From Halovulum sp039190275 (GTDB taxonomy: Bacteria; Pseudomonadota; Alphaproteobacteria; Rhodobacterales; Rhodobacteraceae), in assembly GCA_039190275.1 (NCBI GenBank), contig JBCCYF010000161.1, positions 1 to 8,733 on the forward strand: a DNA stretch of 8,733 bases. Direction: 5' to 3'. The translations under genes and the position numbers were made by a program. The notes under the pieces are model-generated. The model was not told the origin of the DNA and made no database searches. It saw nothing but the letters and a program-made list of their open reading frames with translations. Positions 5,291 to 8,733 of the stretch are shown here, piece after piece. Numbering within the stretch: position 1 is the stretch's first letter; every line of letters begins with the position of its first letter.

Positions 5291-8200
5291 ATGTGGCAAT
5301 TTTGGGTAGATCGTGGGGGCACCTTCACAGACATCGTGGCGAAAGCGCCTGATGGCGCGTTGCGGACACATAAGCTTCTCTCGGATAACCCCGAGATATA
5401 CGCCGATGCGGCGGTCCATGGCATTCGCGAGCTTCTTGGCCTGGGAAGGGACGACGCCATTGTTCCGGACCAAATTGAAGCGGTTAAGATGGGCACAACC
5501 GTTGCCACCAATGCACTTCTCGAACGCAAGGGCGAACCCACAGTCCTTTTGATCACAAGGGGGCTGAAGGATCTTCTGCGGATCGGATATCAGAACCGCC
5601 CGCGTCTCTTTGATCTGAAGATCGAATTGCCGGAACTGCTTTATGCGGATGTGGTAGAGGTCGAAGAGCGCCTCGATGCTGAGGGCGGAGTTATCACACC
5701 CCTCGATGGCCAAGCTGCCATGGCCGCGCTCCGGCGAGCCTATGGCCAGGGCTATCGCTCGGTCGCGATCGCCTTGATGCACAGCTTCCGCTTTCCCGAG
5801 CACGAACAAAAACTGGGCGAAATGGCACGGCAATGCGGGTTCACTCAAGTCTCCCTCAGCCATGAAGCCAGTCCTTTAATAAAGCTCGTGGGCCGCGCTG
5901 ACACAGCGGTCGTCGATGCGTATCTTTCGCCCATTCTACGGCGCTATGTCGACCAGGTGGCGCAGGCGCTTGGCACGCCGCAGGGCGGTTGCAGGCGATT
6001 GATGTTCATGCAGTCGAATGGCGGGCTGACGGACGCGAAAATTTTTCGCGGTCGCGACGCGATCCTGTCGGGACCGGCCGGAGGGGTCGTCGGGATGGTC
6101 CGCACGGCCGAGGCAATCGGGTGTGACAAGCTGATCGGATTCGACATGGGCGGCACCTCAACCGATGTGTGCCACTATGCGGGCGCGTTCGAACGCTCTT
6201 TCGAGACCGAAGTCGCGGGCGTGCGGATGCGCGCGCCAATGATGTCCATTCATACCGTGGCGGCAGGTGGCGGTTCCATCCTGTCTTTCCGGGATGGGCG
6301 GATGCAGGTCGGCCCACAGAGTGCCGGGGCTGATCCGGGTCCGGCCGCCTACCGTCGGGGTGGCCCGCTCACAGTCAGCGATTGCAATGTGCTTCTGGGC
6401 AAACTGAACCCACAGCATTTCCCGTCTGTTTTTGGTCCGAACGGCGACCAGCCCCTTGATGTTGCGGTGGTGCGTGAAAAGTTCGAGGCACTGGCCCAAG
6501 AGATCGGCGATGGAAAGTCACCCGAGGAGCTCGCCGAAGGCTTCTTGCGCATCGCTGTCGAAAACATGGCCAATGCAATCAAGAAGATCAGCGTTCAGCG
6601 CGGCTATGACGTGACAACATACACGATGAACTGCTTTGGGGGTGCGGGCGGGCAGCATGCCTGCGATGTTGCCGATGCACTTGGGTTGGAGCGCATCTTC
6701 ATCCATCCTTTCGCAGGCGTTCTTTCGGCCTTTGGCATGGGTCTGGCAGACGTCCGCGCGATGCGCGAGCGCCAGTTCGGGCGTCCCATTGATGACCCGG
6801 GGGCGTCCTCCCTTCTGGATACACTCTCCGGCGATGCGCGTATGGAGGTCGCCTCCCAGGGGATTGACGGATCAATGATCGACGTCAGCCAACGGGTGCA
6901 AATCAGACCGCGCAGTGCGCAGCAGTATTTGGAAATCGCCTTCGGATCCGTCGACGCGATGCGAACGGAATTTGTGGACGCGCATCGACAGCAGTTCGGT
7001 TTCGTCCCGGATACCGAAGACCTGATTATCGATGTTCTCTTGGCCGAAGCCATTGGCAGAACCGGGGCGCATATCATCCTGCAAAACAATGCTGGAAGTC
7101 GCCAAGAAGAGATCCGCGTGCCTGTCTATACCGATGGAACCTGGCAGCATGTGCCCATCATTGACCGCATGACCCTTGCGGTCGGGGCCACTGTGGATGG
7201 CCCTGCCATTCTGACCGAGCCGACGGGGACAAATATGATCGAGGCGGGTTGGCAGGCACGGTGCGACGCGGCAGGTAACTTGCTGCTGATGCGCGCCGTG
7301 CCGCTGAAACGGGTTGAGGCCGTTGGAACCGCGGTCGATCCCGTCATGCTGGAGGTGTTCAACAACCTCTTCATGTCGATCGCCGAGCAGATGGGCGCGA
7401 CGCTTGCCAATACAGCCCATTCGGTCAACATCAAGGAACGGCTGGATTTCTCCTGCGCGATATTTGACAAAAACGGCGACCTTGTCGCCAACGCGCCCCA
7501 TGTGCCTGTGCATCTGGGGTCGATGTCAGAGAGTGTGCGGACAATCCTGCGGGAGAACGCCGGCAAAATGCGCCCTGGCGATGTGTTCATGATGAACAAT
7601 CCCTTCAATGGCGGAACGCATTTGCCCGACGTGACCGTCATTACGCCGGTTTTCGACATGGCGGGCCGGGAGATCCTCTACACCGTAGCCTCGCGCGGGC
7701 ACCACGCCGATATTGGTGGTAAGACGCCCGGTTCCGCCCCACCCGACAGCCGTTCTATCGAAGAAGAAGGCGTTATGATCGATAACTTCCTGCTGGTGTC
7801 GCAAGGCACCCTACGGGACGCAGAAACGCGTGCGTTGTTTGGCTCGGGTCGCCACCCCTGCCGCAACATCGATCAGAACATGGCCGATCTGGCGGCCCAG
7901 ATCGCCGCGAACGCAACCGGCGTTGCAGAACTTGACAAGATCACGCGGCAGTTCGGGGTCGAAACCGTTCATGCCTATATGGGCCATGTGCAGGATAACG
8001 CAGAAGAAAGCGTACGCCGGGTCATCGACGTTTTGAGTGACAGCAGCTTCAGCTACCCCCTCGACAGCGGCGCAAAGATCGCGGTTGCCATCAAGGTTCA
8101 CCGAACCAGCCGGCGTGCAACGATCGATTTCACCGGGACATCGCCACAGGACGAGCTGAACTACAACGCGCCATTGGCGATCTGTCGGGCAGTTGTGCTG

Positions 8201-8733
8201 TATGTTTTCCGCACCCTTGTGGGTCACGATATCCCAATGAACGAGGGATGCCTGAAACCGCTCAGGCTGATTGTGCCCGAGGGCTGCATGATCAATCCGA
8301 AGGCGCCTGCGGCGGTGATCTCGGGCAACACCGAAGTCAGTCAAGCCATCGCCGACACACTCTTTGGCGCGCTCGGGGTAATCGCGGGAAGCCAGGGAAC
8401 CATGAACAACTTCGTCTACGGCAATGACACATATCAGAATTACGAGACCATCTGTGGTGGCACGGGCGCCGGAGATGGGTTCGACGGAACTAGCGCAGTC
8501 CATAGCCATATGACGAACACCCGAATGACGGATCCAGAAGTACTGGAAACACGGTTCCCGGTCCGCGTAGAGGAGTTCTCAATCCGAACCGGCTCCGGCG
8601 GCTCGGGTCATTATCGTGGCGGTGATGGTATCATCCGTCGCCTGCGCTTCAACGAACCCATGACAGTCACCACCTTAAGCTCGCACCGGCGCGTGAGCCC
8701 GCATGGCGCCTGTGGCGGCGATGACGGCCTGCC
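5291..8733 (+). CDS. oplAH: 5-oxoprolinase, ATP-hydrolysing, fused HyuA-HyuB type (3' end outside window)
   Basis: An uninterrupted frame of 1147 codons runs from the ATG at 5291 off the window edge. OPLAH-type 5-oxoprolinases hydrolyse 5-oxoproline to glutamate with ATP and have about 1200-1290 residues, so only a short C-terminal piece is missing. The HyuA half (about 1-675) has the nucleotide-binding motif D-R-G-G-T-F-T-D (7-14), M-G-T-T-V-A-T-N (67-74), I-G-Y-Q-N-R-P-R-L-F (98-107), F-D-M-G-G-T-S-T-D (284-292), A-A-G-G-G-S (324-329), S-A-G-A-D-P-G-P (344-351) and F-G-G-A-G-G-Q-H-A (449-457). The HyuB half (from about 683) has N-N-P-F-N-G-G-T-H-L-P-D (769-780), R-G-H-H-A-D-I-G-G (802-810) and H-S-H-M-T-N-T-R (1071-1078). 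These versions, and the single-chain fusion, fit 5-oxoprolinase better than N-methylhydantoinase, which is often two proteins. There is no signal peptide, so it should be cytoplasmic and act on imported substrate. Whether it prefers the L- or D-lactam cannot be read from the sequence. Confidence 0.92.
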   Translation, partial: MWQFWVDRGGTFTDIVAKAPDGALRTHKLLSDNPEIYADAAVHGIRELLGLGRDDAIVPDQIEAVKMGTTVATNALLERKGEPTVLLITRGLKDLLRIGYQNRPRLFDLKIELPELLYADVVEVEERLDAEGGVITPLDGQAAMAALRRAYGQGYRSVAIALMHSFRFPEHEQKLGEMARQCGFTQVSLSHEASPLIKLVGRADTAVVDAYLSPILRRYVDQVAQALGTPQGGCRRLMFMQSNGGLTDAKIFRGRDAILSGPAGGVVGMVRTAEAIGCDKLIGFDMGGTSTDVCHYAGAFERSFETEVAGVRMRAPMMSIHTVAAGGGSILSFRDGRMQVGPQSAGADPGPAAYRRGGPLTVSDCNVLLGKLNPQHFPSVFGPNGDQPLDVAVVREKFEALAQEIGDGKSPEELAEGFLRIAVENMANAIKKISVQRGYDVTTYTMNCFGGAGGQHACDVADALGLERIFIHPFAGVLSAFGMGLADVRAMRERQFGRPIDDPGASSLLDTLSGDARMEVASQGIDGSMIDVSQRVQIRPRSAQQYLEIAFGSVDAMRTEFVDAHRQQFGFVPDTEDLIIDVLLAEAIGRTGAHIILQNNAGSRQEEIRVPVYTDGTWQHVPIIDRMTLAVGATVDGPAILTEPTGTNMIEAGWQARCDAAGNLLLMRAVPLKRVEAVGTAVDPVMLEVFNNLFMSIAEQMGATLANTAHSVNIKERLDFSCAIFDKNGDLVANAPHVPVHLGSMSESVRTILRENAGKMRPGDVFMMNNPFNGGTHLPDVTVITPVFDMAGREILYTVASRGHHADIGGKTPGSAPPDSRSIEEEGVMIDNFLLVSQGTLRDAETRALFGSGRHPCRNIDQNMADLAAQIAANATGVAELDKITRQFGVETVHAYMGHVQDNAEESVRRVIDVLSDSSFSYPLDSGAKIAVAIKVHRTSRRATIDFTGTSPQDELNYNAPLAICRAVVLYVFRTLVGHDIPMNEGCLKPLRLIVPEGCMINPKAPAAVISGNTEVSQAIADTLFGALGVIAGSQGTMNNFVYGNDTYQNYETICGGTGAGDGFDGTSAVHSHMTNTRMTDPEVLETRFPVRVEEFSIRTGSGGSGHYRGGDGIIRRLRFNEPMTVTTLSSHRRVSPHGACGGDDGL

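Noticed and set aside
5144..5863. A 239-codon - strand frame
   Set aside because: It overlaps the end of dctM and the N-terminal domain of the 5-oxoprolinase, both of which have clear motifs on the + strand.
7811..8509. A 232-codon - strand frame
   Set aside because: It mirrors the HyuB half of the 5-oxoprolinase, where the + strand carries conserved motifs without interruption.
5291..8733. Two separate hydantoinase subunits rather than one fused enzyme
   Set aside because: The frame stays open through the HyuA-HyuB junction near residue 680 with no stop or frameshift, and the motifs are of the single-chain 5-oxoprolinase type.

Overview
The window reads as alphaproteobacterial DNA, most like the Roseobacter/Rhodobacteraceae group. 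This is inferred from GC-rich codons, a LysR regulator of a type common there, a tripartite TRAP transporter and tightly packed ATGA gene junctions. No rRNA, tRNA or other phylogenetic marker is present to confirm it. All supported genes lie on the + strand.

Layout: positions 1-530 hold no convincing gene. A LysR-type regulator follows (531-1409). A short AT-rich spacer then carries a perfect 9-bp inverted repeat inside a 14-bp direct repeat, a plausible operator and promoter. Next comes a compact operon-like run: a YcsI/DUF1445 protein of the D-glutamate cyclase family (GTG start, about 1468-2349); a TRAP periplasmic binding protein, dctP (2346-3371); the small permease dctQ (3400-3948); the large permease dctM (3945-5228); and, after a 62-nt gap and a near-consensus ribosome binding site, an ATP-dependent 5-oxoprolinase of the fused HyuA-HyuB type (5291 to beyond 8733). 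The last gene is open at its 3' end and is cut only by the window edge.

Putting the families together, the cluster looks like an uptake and breakdown route for 5-oxoproline (pyroglutamate) and/or D-glutamate. The TRAP system would import the acid, the YcsI-family protein would interconvert or cyclise a glutamate-type compound, and the 5-oxoprolinase would open the lactam ring with ATP to give glutamate. LysR would sense the substrate or a metabolite. The family assignments are strong. The pathway and the stereochemistry are inference. The pairing of YcsI with an OPLAH-type enzyme and a TRAP transporter, rather than with PxpABC as in Bacillus subtilis, is the most interesting point in the window.
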